This document shows positions 22,540-33,899 of a stretch of DNA of 64,000 nucleotides, one piece after another; the first letter of the stretch is position 1, and each line of letters begins with the position of its first letter. The stretch spans positions 18,447,850 through 18,511,849 of the forward strand of contig CM077832.1 in assembly GCA_039720395.1 (NCBI GenBank), in the 5' to 3' direction. Source of the DNA: Liquidambar formosana (taxonomy: Eukaryota > Streptophyta > Magnoliopsida > Saxifragales > Altingiaceae). Below the pieces are notes generated by a model that worked only from the letters and a program-made list of their open reading frames with translations, had not been told where the DNA came from and did no database searches. Position numbers and translations under genes: made by a program.

Positions 22540-23110
22540 CTCCACTAAATCCTCTTGAGTTTTGACCTCCCAATCTTGGAGATTTTGACTAAGGGTTTGA
22601 CACCATACTATTTCCAGTTTGTATACACTTTTGCATCCTTTTCACTTGCTTTTGTATGTAGGTCCAAGTATAACCTCCTTAACGGCAGGTTATCACACCA
22701 TGCATCCTCCTTGAATTTGATCTTATAACAATTCCTGACCTCCATTGTAATTTGACTTGTTAAAATAATTGATTTCTTCTAATTCTCTTTTAGATGCCAC
22801 AACCATAAGTAGTGACATAGGATGAGTATACCACCCATTAAAGCTAACACTGTACTTGGTTGCCACTACCCTTCTCCACAATCTATCACCTCTCCTTCCA
22901 AAACCTATGAAGGCATATCCCTACTTGGACTGAACTGAAAATCTCAAAAGGTCTAATTTTGAACCTGCTTCCCTTTGTTATTGGGTGCATGTCAATACAA
23001 ATTTGCAACTCATCAGATGATATTGGAAATGCTTCCCTCTTTCTCCTTCCAAACCTCTTAAGGCAGCTCCCTTTTGTTTTTTGGCTAAGACTTTGCATTG
23101 AGTTGGCAAT
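22540..23110 (-). pseudogene. LINE ORF2 remnant (post-RT region)
   Basis: Minus-strand pieces read ICLHRFWKERR, NQVQC, WVVYSSYVTTYGCGI-KRIRRNQLF and KEVILGPTYKSK with stops between. They follow the conserved order of the region between RT and zf-RVT in plant LINEs (GYAFIGFGRRGDRLWRRVV...YGCG-WK-IRR...). RFKIRPFEIF at about 22950 resembles the GGLG-RPL-IFN motif. It is strongly decayed. Confidence 0.6.
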
Positions 23111-23239
23111 CTTAAAAAGAGAGAGAATTCAAGCTTTTTCATCACGGGATTACTTCTCCACATCATAATCCTTTAAGAATTCACATTAGAAACCAGCCAA
23201 CTCCTCCACTTGCACTTTGGACCAAGGACTTGTATGTTA

Positions 23240-23700
23240 ATACCTGTAGAGATATCAAGCGTCCAAAAATAGAGAAATATCGAGAATATAAACTTTTTTA
23301 ATATCGATTCAAAGAAATGACATAAATTAGTGGTAAAATATAGAAATTTTCAATGAAATTTTGAAAAAGGAAGAATAAGAGTTTAATAAACAATTTAGAA
23401 ATCATAGTATTGTAAATAAATGTGTATAGGACAAGTATATGGTGTAAGAGCAAAAAAATTGTGCCACTTGGCAAAACAAAATACAAGTTTATACAAATTT
23501 AAATGATATAATATATATGCGTTACATATTAATGATATTATACATTGTATATATAACATATCATTGACATATTGGGATTTGTTATTTCTAAAATTACTTG
23601 AGTTATTTTGACAGATATCGATGGATGTTGTTTCCAAGATTTATACAAAGACCTCTGATAAAAGAAATATTGATGGATATATCGATGAAATAGTCTGTGT
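23240..23700 (-). mobile_element. Degenerate fragment of ATATCGAT Mutator-like family
   Basis: It contains the family interior (taataaacaatttagaa, acaagtatatggtg, ttgtgccac-ttggcaaa, tacaagtttatacaaattt) and remnant TATCGATGG words at 23610-23690. Termini are not preserved. Confidence 0.6.
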
Positions 23701-23995
23701 GCTTTGGACTAACCAAAATATCATAAATTTTTTAACACCTGCTCAGATTGTAAAAAGACTAATCTTCTAAATGAAAGTGGACTATGAAAACAAAGGTTTT
23801 TTTGACTTTTTTCCTTCCGAGAAGTTAGCTACCGTGGTATTTAGCTCCAACAACATTGCCTCAGCCAACTCTTACCATTTCTTCAAACCTCACCAATTTT
23901 GAACACCCACAATGGTTAGAAAAGCCTAAAAGGATTGTTTCATAGTTATTCTTTGTTTGTACCAAAAAATCTACATGTACTCCTAGCTAATTAGA

Positions 23996-24960
23996 GCATG
24001 TGATATGTCTCCAATGGAACTTGGCAAGTGTCCTAAAATCAACTTTCGATGTGGCTATTCAAGGTAATGACATCACTGCTAAGCTTGAGATGTGGCTCCC
24101 AAGGTCATGTTCATGTCTCCTATTCCCTTGTTGAGGAATGATTTTCTAGGGCGAGGAATGATTTTCTAGGGCAAGGAAATCCACTTTGAGTGGATGCCCA
24201 CCTGTTAGGTGGACCCACTCATCACGTAGATGCCCATCTCTTCGTGGATGTCCCATAAAATGGATGCCCACCTCAGGCAGTGAAGGATCTTATCTTAAGG
24301 ATGGAAACCAAGGCAAGAGAACCTCTTCAAGAATCTCTTCGAAAGTGCTAATAGCACTATGCCAGGATGCTTAACGCCCACCTTTGTTGGAGTAAGGCTA
24401 AGGATCTCGATCTTGAGCTTAGCGTCTTTGGCAAGGTCATTGAGACATGCACAGTCGTTGTTCAACCAAACATTATTAAATGCCACCAAATTATGAAGGG
24501 CATGCCCATCTGCTCCATTGTCCACTTGGGGGAAAATGTTGTTACCGCAAAATCTACACTAAAGCATGCCACGTGTCTCTAATGGACGCATAATAGGAGT
24601 CCAAAATTTAACTTCTGATGTATTTGGTAAAAAACATGGCATCAACTCTTAAGCTTGACAAGTGACTCCGTCATATGCACATCTTTTTTGCCCTTGTGAA
24701 CATATGATTCACTAAGGTAGAAGCCTACTTTGAGTGGATGCCTAACCTTTGGGTTGATGACCATATCTTTATGGATGTTCCTCAAATTGGGAGCCCACCT
24801 CGACGGTAGAGGCTCCCACCTCGAGGATGAAAGTCAAGGCGAGGCAAGTGAGCCTCTTCGGGGTTCCTTGAGGGGTGCTTATGGCACTATGCCTTAGTGC
24901 TTGATGCAAGACCTAAAGAGATCTATCTTGAGCTTGGTGCCTTTGGTAAGGTTATTGGAC
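23996..24960. repeat. Two diverged direct repeats, period about 570 bp
   Basis: Copies at about 23996-24456 and 24566-24960 share, in order, gtgtct-caatgga, actttgagtggatgc, gatgcccac, aagg-gaggcaagagaacctcttc, gcactatgcc and cttgagctt-gcgtctttgg. A further 25-bp tandem duplication (gaggaatgattttctagggc) lies at 24134-24173. No protein domain is recognised. Confidence 0.6.
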
Positions 24961-26096
24961 TAGGACCTTATCTCCTTTGGGATAACTTGAGGTCTCTATT
25001 TGGTGGCTAAAGTGGAGGCTTGTTGAGATAGAGGACACTTTGGGTGACCTGGGGTTGGTACATCTTTCCTTAGCCTATTTGGGTGTAAATGATAAAGATT
25101 TGTCTCTAGACACGTGATTTCGTGCAGTGGACAATATACATGATTATGTGAAATAGGCAGTATGCTTGGCAATGGTTGACACATGCCAAAAAGTTGTCTT
25201 GTAGGTATGCACTGCCTGAATGAATGAGGTGGTAAGTAAGATATTAGGCATGCAACTTGCCTTTCCTTGAGCCATTCTATTGTTTAGGCCCTACAAAGTC
25301 CGCCTACCATCTAGCTAATCTTATATATAATGCCCAAAAGACTTTTGAAAGAGTCTTGGTATTCAACCAAGAGAACATAAATACATTCTTAAGATAAGGA
25401 GACCTCAACGGCATCCTAGCAATCTATTTGGACCTGAAGTCACGTCTAGAAGGTTCCATCCTCTTATACTTCCATTCTCTTCCTTCACTTTACTCTCAAA
25501 TTGCTCTATTATTACCTTAAAACAAGGCATTCTTGTCTCATGGTCACTACCCATGGGTAGCCTCTTTGATAACAACCTATATTCTATTATTATTTGTAGA
25601 CAATCTTCCTCTACTTCCTCCATCTTTAACATTAGATACTTACGAAAGGATAAAGCCCTTGAATTTGTGATCATGCATCTTTGGCATGGTTTGAAATTTG
25701 AAAGCTTTATCAGACATTCCCCTATCATGGTCATGCATCTCTGTTCTACACTGATTAGTTGGAAAATATTTTTAAGAGGCAATTACTCTAACCCAATTCC
25801 AATGAACAATTGGAATGATTATTGAGGTGTTTTCATCTTTATGGACCAACTTAGCCATCTTCCATGATGAGTGTTGATAATAGTACCTTCCCTAAGAGTA
25901 ATTGCTGAAAGGACCTAACTAATATTCTTCCCTTTTCTATTATTCTAAACATCATTCTATCTGACCATAATCTATGCTAGACTATATTTTATTTTTAGTT
26001 ACTTTCTATTTAAAGAGTGTATATACCTAGGTAGCCCAAATTGATGCATAGTCACCTCAATCTAATTTAGGAAGTTGAAAATACATATTCTTTTAG
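24961..26096. other. No gene recognised
   Basis: The longest frame (25405-25782, minus, 125 codons) has no motif I recognise. The sequence is intronic relative to the host gene. Confidence 0.4.
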
Positions 26097-26310
26097 TGGC
26101 TTGATCCTCAAATCTAACGGTCCAATCTTTGATCAGGATCCTCAAAATTCATGATCATCCATGTAATCAAACTTTAGGGCTTGATTTTCAAATCCAATGG
26201 TCCGATCTTTGATCAGGATCCTCAAAGTTCACAATCAACAACATAATCAAACTTTAGGTGGCTTGATCTTCAAACCTAACGGTCTGGTCTTTGATCAGGG
26301 CATTAAAAAC
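26097..26310. repeat. 81-bp tandem repeat, about 2.6 copies
   Basis: Units start cttgatcctcaaatctaacg at 26100, 26180 and 26262 and share tttgatcagg and atcaaactttagg. A separated partial copy lies at 27650-27704. Confidence 0.85.
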
Positions 26311-26402
26311 ATGAACCTTTTACCAAGCGTGCCAATCATACTTTAAAACCGTGATTCTATGCTCCTCGGTGAGAATCTTGTAGGAACTGTGATTCTTTCT
26401 CA

Positions 26403-26412
26403 AGAATCATGC
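26403..26412. repeat. TSD agaatcatgc (left)
   Basis: Identical to 27095-27104. Confidence 0.75.
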
Positions 26413-27094
26413 AAACTATGAAGCACAGATACAAATACAAGATACAAATATGAAACAATACTGATACACGGATTTTGAAATTCTAAAAAAAAATGTAGGA
26501 TACGATATGGTAGCGATACATTAATAAATAAATATATATATTAATATTTGTTCTAAAACATTAAGAACAAACATTAAAAAAAAAAAAAATTAAAACATCT
26601 ACAAAATCAATTAATATGCAAGAATAAATGTTTAAAGAAAATATCCATAAGCATCAACCATGTTCATCATTCAATAGCAAAAAAATAAAAATAAAAATAA
26701 TGACATCAACATTGCAAAATAATGATTTAGCTTTATAACTCTACTGTGGTTGTCCTAGGAGAGAACTAAAATGGGTTGATTATTCTAAAATCGAAGCATG
26801 AGTATTGCGTATTTTTAAAATTTATATTCAAACCCCGTTTATTTAAAAAATAATTACAAACTAACCCTAAATGAATCCTAAATGTATCCCCCTTTTTTTT
26901 TTATAAGCATCCTAAATGTATCCTTTGTGTATCGGATGAGTATCAAAGGGATATCCAATGACGTGGCATTGTTTGTTACTATTCTAATTCGTACAGACAA
27001 TATCGGATATGTATCAGAGAGTATCCTAGGTGTATTGGTATCTAATACTGATACGATAGGATTCTTTAGGGGTTTTGAAGTATCCATGCTTCAT
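26413..27094. mobile_element. Mutator-like element with GATAC/GTATC words
   Basis: It is flanked by a perfect 10-bp duplication agaatcatgc. The terminal inverted repeat ATGAAGCACAGATAC against ATGAAGCATGGATAC starts 5 bp inside on the left. Subterminal regions repeat GATAC/ATACAA (26428-26470) and GTATC/GATACG (26935-27085). The 682-bp interior is AT-rich without a transposase. This is a further family sharing the architecture of the ATATCGAT elements. Confidence 0.7.
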
Positions 27095-27104
27095 AGAATC
27101 ATGC

Positions 27105-27649
27105 TTCTAACTAAGATGAAACGTCCCTCGAGGAGGAAAGGCAGGGCTATGGCCTTTAAAATTTTAGGAATTGTTTTTTATATATTAGATAGAATGTAAG
27201 ATGTCTTTTGATAAATTAAATTATTGACATTTTTTGTATGGTAGGCCCCTCTCTAATTCCTAATTGCGTCCAGTAAATTTTAGAAGCAATCAGATTAGTA
27301 GTCCTATTTTGATACTAAATAGATTGCGAAGAAAATGTCGGAACATATTATGCTATTTCTCTTTCTCTAAATTAGTGTAACTTCTCAAAAGGAACACACT
27401 CATTCCTTATACAAATTTCATTCTTGAATTCCTCTACAATTCTACTTAGTTTAAAAATAAATAAATAGTGCAATCTTCTCTATAATTTCACCCACATAGT
27501 ATTATATTAGGTAACAAAGCATATATGTACATATATTGATATCGCTATATATGTTTTACACAAATGCTTCCTACACGGGCCAAATCTTTTACCTTTATGT
27601 GTCTCCACTCTCGCCCCCAACCCAACCCCTGCTCCTGCTTTTTGCTTCT
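27105..27649. other. Intron sequence, no gene recognised
   Basis: AT-rich; no domain or element end is seen. Confidence 0.4.
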
Positions 27650-27704
27650 ATGATCAGGACCTTCAAAGTTCACGATCAACCACTTAATCGAACTTTAGGG
27701 CCCT
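27650..27704. repeat. Dispersed copy of the 81-bp repeat unit
   Basis: It contains tgatcagg-ccttcaaagttcac and aatc-aactttaggg as in 26097-26310, about 1.3 kb downstream of the array. Confidence 0.75.
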
Positions 27705-27718
27705 TTTATAAAGAATAT

Positions 27719-27720
<2 letters not shown>

Positions 27721-27750
<30 letters not shown>

Positions 27751-27754
27751 TTGT
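27721..27754. repeat. (GT)n microsatellite
   Basis: Near-pure GT dinucleotides about 100 bp upstream of the host exon at 27850. Confidence 0.9.
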
Positions 27755-27849
27755 TTGTGTGTTTTGTTTTTCACCTTGACTTTCCTATGAATACGCAGTT
27801 TAATTCATTTAAATTGGCTAAATTTATTTTATGCTTGATTGTAAAACAG

Positions 27850-27909
27850 GAGCATCGACCTGTTGAGGCTGAGAATGCTCTTCGCCAATGCATTTCTGCT
27901 TTTAAAGAG
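27850..27909 (+). CDS. Host gene exon (internal)
   Basis: A 60-bp exon of 20 codons, EHRPVEAENALRQCISAFKE, between acceptor gtaaaacag|GAG and donor GAG|gtatat. It is in phase 0 at both ends and joins in frame to the 21755-21817 exon upstream and to the terminal exon at 34780. The predicted peptide is polar and helical. The family is not recognised. A (GT)n tract and a poly-C tract lie in the flanking introns. Confidence 0.65.
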
Positions 27910-27976
27910 GTATATACAATAAGTTCACAAGTAATTATTACCAAAATTCAAGTTTGCAGCCCATTTTCTTATCAAC

Positions 27977-27994
27977 CCCCCCCCCCCCCCCCCG
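27977..27994. repeat. Poly-C run
   Basis: About 17 consecutive C followed by gggcgccc, in the intron just downstream of the exon. Confidence 0.85.
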
Positions 27995-28169
27995 GGCGCC
28001 CAATAAAACCCGTGTGCATCTAGTTTGGTTGAGATTGAGTCGTATCCTGTTGAATTTTTTGTGAAACTGCGGATGGCAATAGCGGACATGTTTTCTTTAT
28101 TGCTTTTTGTGAAAGTTTCGTCATATGGTGCTTGGTTTTTTCCTTTTTCTTTTTTGCTTTCTTTATGCT

Positions 28170-28214
28170 TTTTATAACATGGTATTAGTGTTTGATTAAT
28201 TCCTCATAACCCTT
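28170..28214 (-). mobile_element. Partial outer LTR of the disrupted Copia element
   Basis: ttttataacatggtattagtg and the following 25 bp closely match the start of the LTR at 32387. The preceding atgct (28165-28169) resembles atgtt after the right LTR (32516-32520), a possible 5-bp TSD with one change. The rest of this LTR is missing. Confidence 0.5.
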
Positions 28215-30300
28215 TTAGGCCTTGTTTGTTATGCTGGATATAGGGTTTGGATTGGATAGGACTAGGCGGGATACGCTCTCCCACTGGATAACTATGCAAT
28301 CCTATACAGTTTTTGGTATGTTATATTGTTACCTTGGATAATGGACATTTTTCTTTTATATTCCAAAAATACCCTTACTCATTTTTATAAATCAAATGCA
28401 TTAATTTTGCTTCTTTTTTTTTACCAAAAATTGAACCATTATTACAAAGCTAATGTGTTATACAGAACCAACCCTCCAAATAAAGTCCTTGAGATGCTGC
28501 TATCTTGTGCAGAAGTAGGAAACTTGCATTGGAACCACCAATGATGGTTTGCAAGACAATTTTTTTTCTATAAGATAATCACTTTCAAAAGCATTCAAAG
28601 CCCATCAAAACCAAAAAGCACAAAATCAACCTTATTAAATAAAGTCCCACTTTGATTCAAAAAAAAAAAAAAAAACTAACAATCCCAATCAAGCCCACAA
28701 AAAATTCCATATCTACATCCAAGCAAACCCTTTCTTAATATTAGATGAATCTTAGACAAAGCCTCAATCAAAGATACAGATGGATTATACAGATCAATGT
28801 GATTCAGTCAAAGCATCAATCAAGGCAATCAAGGATACAATTACTTCCATTCCCTGTACAGAAAATCATATTTATGTCCTTACACAATCACATAACTCGA
28901 GCAAAAGATATAAAATTGTAAAACTTGAATTGCTCAAAAAAACTCAAAAAATGAAACTCAATTGAAAATAGCATAATGTAATGTAATTTCTGCATGGAAA
29001 ATGCTACTTCACCCATGTTTTGCCACCCATATTTACCACCCACCTTATGTGCCAAAAGTGTATAGGTGAAAGCAAACATGTGGGGTCCAGCATGGAATAA
29101 GGAGAAGTTGCCACATATGGATGGGTGGGAGAATGTGGGTGAAATAGCATAGTCCTTTCTACATAACTACCATATCTATATTAAAATAAAAGCATATTTA
29201 TATTGAAAAAAGCATACCTATATTTGTAAAATCCCAACTATCCAAACAATACTACTCAAAATATTGAAATAACATACTTTAGAATATTCTGAAACAATAT
29301 CCTGCTGCAAATAGTAAAACAGCAGCTCAAAGTACTTGAATAACAGCATCCATCTTACTCAAAATAATGAAAATGACACAAGTCTAAAGATCACCTCGAA
29401 GCACCATATCAACGTACTCAACTCTCTCATCCATATCCATGCATGATAAGAGATTGACACTGTCCTAGTCATGAGCAATCTGATGTGCTACTTTAAGTCG
29501 ATCCCTAATGTGAAGGTGGTCTAGCTTCTTGAACTCATCATTCACTATAGCCCTCTGCTCAACCATGTCATGTGTTTTCCCAATTCAACTTGCCAAAACA
29601 GTCATATGTTCTTATTATCCTAAAGAAAGCACCCAAATTGTTGTGCCATTTCTTGTAGTCTTGAATTCCATTATCACTTTTACTCCTCTTCCTAGGATTT
29701 CTGCTACCACTTTCCTTATTTGAAGGAGGTTGAGTCATTAATAAATCCAAATCATGCTGGCGTTTCATCTCCTCATCATCATCTTGCACAAATAGATCAT
29801 CTAGTTTCTCTACCCAATCTGCAGCTGTCTCAGCTCCCTTTCCATTTACTCGATCCTTTCCAAAGATTAGTGCAAGGTCTTCATAATAAGGAAACAGCTT
29901 GCTCCTACAACCTTTGACATCAGGAACTCTCTACATGCACATAAATTAATTTGTGTTTATACACCTATGTATAACACTTTAGTTGAAAGGAATAAAGCAT
30001 ACCTATGTGTGTAGAAAGTTCCCTATGCAGCATAACTAAGGTTTTAGGAACAAGCCGAGTCATGCATGGTTTCGAGAAATCTATTTTTCTATTAAAAAAA
30101 TAGAAATAACATATCGAAACCCATGTAGCATAACCTGATGGTAAGCATAGAAAAGATTATTTGCATCCTAAGTTAATCCTCGCAAACAAATGTGGTCAAA
30201 ATTTATGGGGGGAAAAAAAAAACCATTTAATTATATAAAAGTAAACATCCCCCATAAATCCCTAATCAACCAAAGAGACAAAATAAAATCTTGAAGAAGA
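28215..30300 (-). mobile_element. Possible PIF/Harbinger-like DNA element interrupting Copia
   Basis: The left edge TTAGGCCTTGTTTGTTATG resembles a Harbinger-type end. The segment encodes a Myb/SANT-like protein remnant (29388-29940) of the kind that accompanies Harbinger transposases. No DDE transposase and no convincing right terminus were found, so the superfamily and right boundary are tentative. Confidence 0.35.
29388..29940 (-). pseudogene. Myb/SANT-like DNA-binding domain protein remnant
   Basis: The minus frame contains FPYYEDLALIFGKDRVNGKG and AETAADWVEKLDDLF (about 29790-29900), the conserved block after the trihelix-like Myb/SANT domain (PF12776 family). An acidic and basic linker, GSRNPRKRSKS, and a helical C-terminus RAIVNDEFKKLDHLHIRDRL (about 29490-29550) follow. 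The N-terminal DNA-binding part is missing and at least one stop or frameshift splits the C-terminus. Relatives are host genes or ORF1 of Harbinger transposons; the context favours the transposon. Confidence 0.65.
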
Positions 30301-30309
30301 AAATGAAGA

Positions 30310-31735
30310 TTGGAGCCGTGGAAGTTAAGGAACCATCATTGGAAAAATAGTAGAGGCCACAAGTCTCATGCCTACCACCAATTGTCTTCCTTGTCTTGAG
30401 ATCCTAAAACACATAATGAGTGGGAAAGAAGGTCACAGAACAATTTTAAGACTTAGTAATCCTACTGACAAACATAAGATTAAAAGGAAATTTAGGCACA
30501 TAAAGAACCGAAGTAAGTGGAAAAGTAGATGAACAATGCCCAACCCAGAGATAGGTGAGGATGAGCCATCCACTAAAGTGACACTAGGTATGGAAACAGA
30601 TTGTTGTAAATTGGATAGCATACCTAAAGTGCCAGACATGATCTGTAGCCCCTAGGTCAATAACCCAGGAGTTATGAGAGGTTAGGAAGGCTGTAGGAGT
30701 ACCTGTCTAAGCAAGAGTAGCTATAGAGGAAAGATGAGCCATAGTAGAGCTTGACTGCTGACAACAGACGATGATACTCTTCCTCAAGAATAGAAATGAC
30801 CTGTGAAGCGGGATTTGTTGTAGTTCCAGTTTGAACAGATGGAGCAATTGGAATAGTCGGAACATTAGGCTGGAAAGTAGCATCATCATCAAGGAACATG
30901 GCTTGATTCGCTAGGGGCCAGTCGTGGAACTTAAAACAAAAGTCAACCGTGTGGTTATCACCACCACTATGTGTACACTTCCGAGGACTACAACCCCAAC
31001 CACAACCTTTGCCTCCACGACCACTCTTAAAGTTCTAAAAGCACCACTATCCCTTGTAGTAGAAGCCAAAGTTGAGTTCTCAGGATGATTAACTCCTGGA
31101 GAGGTAGTCGGACCATATAAAGAAGCTTATCGGAGTCGACCAAATACTTCACTAAGGGAAGGAAGCTCCTTACTACCCAATATTTGAGATTTAATAGAAT
31201 CTAATGAAGATGGTAGACCAAAAAGAAAACGAGCAACATTGACACTCACAATGTCGCTACATAACTCTAACATCAACAGAAATAAGTTGATAAAGATTAA
31301 GCTCCTCACAAATAGTTTTAAACCAAGAATTATACTTTACCAACGTCCAATCATTCAAGCCAACAGAAAAATAATCCTGGTGAAGATTGTAAATCCAAGA
31401 AAGATTGTTAGCACCAGAGTACAACACTCGGGCCTGTTCCCACACAAGTTTCACAATGGACAAAAAAAATAAGGCTACAACTGATGTTTGGTTCCATATT
31501 ATTCCAAATACTACTATGGATTTGAGCATATTCTGCTCGCCAATTAGCATATGATTTATTAGTGGACGTAAGAAGATCATCAATTAAAAACTTAAATCTT
31601 TTCTGCCCAAGCAAGAACATTTCAACTGCTTGAGCCTAGTACGCATAATTTCGACCATTTAACCAGGATGGAGGTGATTGGTAGCAAGTCTAGTGACAAA
31701 AGCAAACTAGGATTTAGGCTCTCGTTAGACACCAT
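30310..31735 (-). pseudogene. Copia gag and protease remnant (short-LTR lineage)
   Basis: The minus strand starts with an ATG at 31735. Gag motifs AYWAQAVEMFLLGQKRFKFL (about 31600-31650), RVLYSGANNLSWIYNLHQDYF (31360-31430) and ARFLFGLPSSLDSIKSQILG (31165-31225) are visible. A zinc-knuckle-like CTHSGGDNHTVDFCFKFH (about 30920-30975) follows, then protease-region text VTLVDGSSSPISGLGIVH (30520-30580). Multiple frameshifts break it. Integrase, RT and RNase H are gone. The gag type and tiny LTR fit the Ale/Retrofit-like group. Confidence 0.8.
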
Positions 31736-32274
31736 AATTCAAGGAAATTATCCAAATAATAGGTGCTGGCCCAAATAAATTTGTAGATAAAATAAATTAG
31801 AAAGATAATAATATAGTGCGGGAAAATATAAGCAAACCTCACTAGGCTGCTAGAGAAAGCCAGAAGACACCAAAGAAATCCAAGAAAATAGCTCCAAGTT
31901 GTAGCACATCACTATAATTCAAAAATATTGGACCTGCCATCACCAATTCAAGAAATCAGCATAGAAGTAAGAGGAAGGCCCTAGGTTGCAAACAACATAG
32001 ATGGGTGTGTTAACACCCTCCGGTCTGTCGAAGAGCCAAGAAAGGAGACTACGATCCTTGCAAATTGGTAATCAAGCCTGTATAAAGTGTCAGAGATGTC
32101 CTACAATGGTCGCCGATGATCATATGATGGTCGCTGGTCACAGGTTGACCCTGGTACTAAAGGTTGAGTGGAGGTCGAAGGATGTCGGGCGGAGAGAAGA
32201 GGAACCTAGGATGTTGACTGCGTGGGTTCAGTTGAAATAAGAGGTAGCCAAAGATCGTCGTTGGGATTGGAGCA

Positions 32275-32303
32275 CTCGCCACTCGCCACTCGCCACTCGC
32301 CAA
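32275..32303. repeat. (CTCGCCA)4 heptamer repeat
   Basis: Four tandem copies of the heptamer in the 5' leader of the Copia element. Confidence 0.85.
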
Positions 32304-32374
32304 TCGTTGTCGGAGCTCAAACTAGCCACCGGTGAGTTGTCGCTGGTTCGACAGTCAGATCTAGGGTGGGTTGT

Positions 32375-32386
32375 GCTCTAATACCA
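32375..32386 (-). promoter_or_regulatory. Primer-binding site of short-LTR Copia
   Basis: TGGTATTAGAGC on the minus strand, directly next to the LTR end; one change from the iMet PBS. Confidence 0.85.
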
Positions 32387-32515
32387 TGTTATAATATGGT
32401 ATTAGGGTTTGATTAATTCCCCCTATCCCCTTTTCTCTCTCATTTATGTTAAAAATCAATCACCACATACAATGACAATAATACCCATCACTAATAAGCA
32501 TTACATCTCATAACA
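32387..32515 (-). mobile_element. Short Copia LTR (5' LTR)
   Basis: 129 bp, with inverted ends TGTTAT...ATAACA, adjacent to the PBS and upstream (minus strand) of gag. The length is typical of Ale/Retrofit-like elements. Confidence 0.8.
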
Positions 32516-33724
32516 ATGTTGTTTCTCCTTCTTTTGCTTTATCTCTATATATATTGCTATCCAGTCAGGTTTAGCAAGGATTTTTCCTTTTTTCTTCTGT
32601 TAATGAAATGTAAGTGAATTGAAGCCTATTCACCTGGCGTTTGATTTCTTAATTTAATTTGGTTTGCCTAGAAAACTATTATAATGGAAATTTTTCATTC
32701 TTTTCAAAATTTTAATTCTATTTATCCTTCCCAAGGGTTGGTTCAGTACCCTACCTTTGCTCATTCTCCTCAATTATTTATTTCATCATTTCTTCCAAGG
32801 CCTGCCAGTTGCTGCATTCAGTTAATGCTTTCAGTGTTTTCGTTCTCTCTCTCTCTCTCTCTCTCTCCATTTTTAATCTAGTAAGGTAAAATTCCATTTT
32901 ACATTTCACCTTTACTTTTTTCGTCAGAAACTTAAAGTTATGTCAGGTAAAGAAGCTCTATTCTTCCTTCTTTTTTTTCCCTATCAAAATTAGGTGAACT
33001 AGCTTCAAATAGTACATTTTGCATACTAATATTTTGTATTGATTCAAACTTGAAAGAATTGGAGTACTTAATGAGTTAATAATTGAAACAACCTATAATA
33101 ACAAGGTGTGGTTGAACCACAAATGAAACTAAAGCAGTCACATGACAATCGAAGTGAATCCTGCCCATTCCTTTCTTAAGAAATCAAATTTTAAGCCATG
33201 TTAACAAAAAAAAAAAAAAAATTAACCTTATCCCAACATGTTAAAATTTGACCTTATTGCGGGGCTAGAATTGCTAAAGTTTTTTCTTGCAACATATGCT
33301 AAACCGACGACCTTGCAAGCAAGTTGATACTATTATAAACCTGAAAACGGCACCATTTGTGTTAAATAAAACTACTCCATTTCATTAGCATTGCTTTCCT
33401 CTACTTACGTCACAAGTTTGCAATCCACATTGGAAAGGAGCTTGCATTGCATATCATTTACAATTCTGTTTGTCCTCTTAACCATGAATTTGACCTCAAA
33501 CAAGTGCCCGTATTCCTCATTAATGCCATCCAATTGCGTCTTGACTTCTCATTTGAGGGGCAATTAAGGCTCACAAAGTAAAAGGAGGAGCTGTTATTGG
33601 TCACCCTTTCTAATGACATAAACATGTACAATTTGCCAACCTTTCAAGGTCTTTTGATAAGATGCCCTTAGGACAAGTGTCTTTGGAAGCATGCCTCAAT
33701 ATAAAATTCAAAACTGTGTATGTG
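32516..33724. other. Intron sequence, no gene recognised
   Basis: It contains a CT microsatellite (32849-32867) and an A-run (33206-33221). No domain is seen. Confidence 0.45.
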
Positions 33725-33873
33725 TGATCAGGTCCGGGATGTCCCGCACGTCGTGGACCATTAGGGTTGTCCGTTCATGACACGCGCTCGCACGTGGATG
33801 TGATGCGCCCGCTCATGTCATGAATGGGGAATTGTGAGGGTCAGGACAGTGTGGGACATCTCGAACCTCATCA
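33725..33873. mobile_element. Small MITE with GGGATGTCCC ends
   Basis: The left end TGATCAGGTCCGGGATGTCC and inverted right end TGATGAGGTTCGAGATGTCC are clear inverted repeats. It is about 149 bp and GC-rich against its surroundings. Similar GGGATATCCC words recur at 63878-63969. The superfamily is not assigned. Confidence 0.65.
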
Positions 33874-33899
33874 TTATTCTATATATATATATATATATA

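Noticed and set aside
25405..25782. 125-codon minus-strand frame
   Set aside because: No domain, no splice or promoter support, and it lies in intron DNA. It could be degraded transposon sequence, but I could not assign it.
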